Shown: positions 62,545 through 64,000 of the stretch, one piece after another
Numbering within the stretch: the first letter of the stretch is position 1
Layout of the letters: every line of letters starts with the position of its first letter
Assembly (NCBI GenBank): GCA_033239005.1
Contig: BSQZ01000013.1
Location: 10,074,782-10,138,781 of the forward strand
DNA length: 64,000 nucleotides
Source: Lamellibrachia satsuma
Taxonomy: Eukaryota > Annelida > Polychaeta > Sabellida > Siboglinidae
Reading direction: 5' to 3'
Position numbers and translations under genes: made by a program
The notes under the pieces: model-generated
The model's database searches: none
Seen by the model: the letters and a program-made list of their open reading frames with translations, nothing else
Told to the model about the DNA's origin: nothing

Positions 62545-62825
62545 TAGCTCGATTCTGCAGTGTTCATAAAACATGTTTACGTCCAAATTGTTTGCTATAT
62601 TACGATATACATGGCTTTCTATAGTATTGAGGTGTCCGGTGCATTTTGGGCAGTGAATGTAAATATGCAGGTTGCTAGGATGAACGTATTTGATAATTGT
62701 GGAGATCTTAAAATAGTGCAATATCGGACAGGGAGCCAATGCAGTGATTTACGAAGTGGCACCGGGTGAGAGAAACTAGGAGACCGGGTAAATACCCTTG
62801 TCAAACAATTTTGCACACGTTACGT
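62545..62825 (-). pseudogene. CR1/L2-like LINE fragment
   Basis: Minus-strand frame from about 62816: QNCLTRVFTRSPSFSHP then VPLRKSLHWLPVRYCTILRS. The L-x-S-L-H-W-L-P-V-x-Y block is the standard segment after the RT domain in CR1/L2/Rex-type elements. Sequence beyond it is shifted and degraded. Confidence 0.75.
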
Positions 62826-63436
62826 TGAAATGTCATGATGTCCTTGAGTAATATTGTGAAAAAGGGAATTGCAATAGTCAAGTCTACTGCTAACAAGAGC
62901 AGTTGCAATAGTGGAAAGTACAATTCTTTGTTCTCCTTGACCTAATGTGGTAAACTAACTATGTAGCCATATTACGCAGCCTGAACAATCGACGCTGAAA
63001 TCTTCGGGGATGCATGATGGCGCCACCTCGCGGGTTTAGCTAATCAAGCCAAGTAGAAGTCTCTCTCTTATCCGATTCTCGCTCGCCTTCGTGAACTCAC
63101 CGAGAAGGAGTCTGGTTCCGAAGGCGTGTTCTCACTCCATAGTGTGTAGGCGTTCCTGCGAAGCGCCACCAGCCAACCAGCGTCAGTATCGAGGTTCTAC
63201 GCTAAACACTAAACGTTGTTTGCCTGATTTAATCTGACAGTTGTGTCAATATAATCAAAGTTTAAAGTTAACTCGAATTGCTTCGTATAAACTAATAAAA
63301 GTTCACTGTTATTTTATGACTTAGCCATATCCTTGGATGAGAGTCCAATTAATCTAATTATCTATGCGACCAGAATCTGGGCGCATACATAATTTCCGCA
63401 ACAATAAAAAGTACACTTTGCATCAAGGCGATGATG

Positions 63437-63520
63437 TGTTCGACAGACGGTGGCGCCACTGCACGGAACCTGGATAATCGAGGCTAGCCAAGTAGGTATT
63501 CACGTCAAAACCCACACTCC
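63437..63520. repeat. Dispersed repeat C, copy 2
   Basis: TTCGACAGACGGTGGCGCCA, CTGCACGGAACCTGGATAAT and CGAGGCTAGCCAAGTAG match 52066-52120. The GTGGCGCCAC core is a perfect 10-bp palindrome. Confidence 0.6.
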
Positions 63521-63687
63521 CCAACATTGACGCCACTCGGAACATCTGCACTGCCACAACTTGGTTATAAATTCAAAGCGGACAGTTACGCGGTGCTATA
63601 AAGAGGTCCATTAACGTCAACGTCCGTTACACCTTTATTTTTTTATTCACCGCACCTTTATCCTGAACTGTAGAATTACCATGAATC

Positions 63688-63790
63688 GTTGATTGTTCGC
63701 AACGCTATGCGTGTTTTTTTCGATTGTTTCAAGTTATGTACCATTGTTCGCAACGCTATGCGTGTTTTCTACGATTGTGCCTAGTTAGGT
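63688..63790. repeat. ~51-bp tandem duplication
   Basis: TTGTTCGCAACGCTATGCGT is present at about 63693 and 63744, each followed by a TTTT-rich, CGATTGT-containing stretch and a TAGTTA/AGTTAT block. Confidence 0.85.
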
Positions 63791-64000
63791 AAGCCGTCCA
63801 CTGCTCAGTTCGATATGATGTGCGTTAGGGCGTTATGCGTAAATAAAGACGGCACGGAACGGTTTAGGCAACTGCCAAATTATCCCGTCCGGAGGTTGGA
63901 GGAGGTTGGGTAGTTTTTTCAGTTTACGTAACGAACTAAATAGTCATATTTTAATTTCCCGTTCACGAGTAGACATGTTTACTGAATAGACATTGTCTCT

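Larger units (their letters stand above)
62830..64000. other. No gene; dispersed repeat C copies and a 60-bp duplication
   Basis: Repeat C relatives lie at 63010-63050 and 63437-63490. A ~60-bp direct repeat (ATTGTTCGCAACGCTATGCG then TGTTTT and CGATTGT) occurs at 63692 and 63743. No coding sequence recognised. Confidence 0.6.

Overview
The window is animal nuclear DNA. It holds two conserved, intron-containing genes in a large amount of repetitive sequence. All supported introns are GT-AG, and coding sequence is about 3% of the window. The SINEs, four types of LINE debris, hAT and MITE-like elements and dense micro/minisatellites suit a bilaterian invertebrate, probably marine (lophotrochozoan or invertebrate deuterostome). 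I cannot name the species from sequence alone. Nothing bacterial, viral or CRISPR-like was seen.

Layout. 1-38.9 kb has no supported host gene. It is a repeat landscape: minisatellites with 11-76 bp units (largest at 5.37-6.26, 12.6-13.8, 20.7-21.4 and 22.7-24.1 kb), an 0.8 kb polypurine tract (10.06-10.9 kb), (TA)n, (CA)n and (CGCA)n tracts, and broken transposons. These include LINE fragments at 7.1, 25.4, 29.6 and 31.9 kb, a hAT transposase remnant at 37.0-37.5 kb, and SINEs at 20.0, 31.2 and 37.5 kb. 39.3-43.3 kb carries a complete three-exon endonuclease G gene on the minus strand (323 aa). 46.3-57.05 kb carries a complete ten-exon TFIIB gene on the plus strand (316 aa, the length of human TFIIB). 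The two genes are divergent, about 3 kb apart. 57.1-64 kb holds the TFIIB 3' region, a 41-bp minisatellite with repeated CRE-like sites, another SINE, a decayed LINE with a recognisable reverse transcriptase motif (61.4-62.4 kb) and a second, CR1/L2-like LINE fragment on the opposite strand.

The two genes have unrelated jobs: TFIIB is a nuclear basal transcription factor and EndoG a mitochondrial nuclease. Their adjacency implies no shared pathway. I found no new gene system. The most interesting signal is structural. One family of short dispersed elements with terminal inverted repeats (about 380 bp, called family A here) occurs at least eight times, including two copies inside TFIIB introns. 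Two of the biggest minisatellites (5.4-6.3 kb and 22.7-24.1 kb) appear to have grown from different internal segments of family A copies, since recognisable family A sequence flanks the arrays. Other inverted-repeat elements (14.6, 18.1, 25.0, 41.2 and 52.8 kb) are described separately. Most long open frames in the window are by-products of tandem repeats, not genes.
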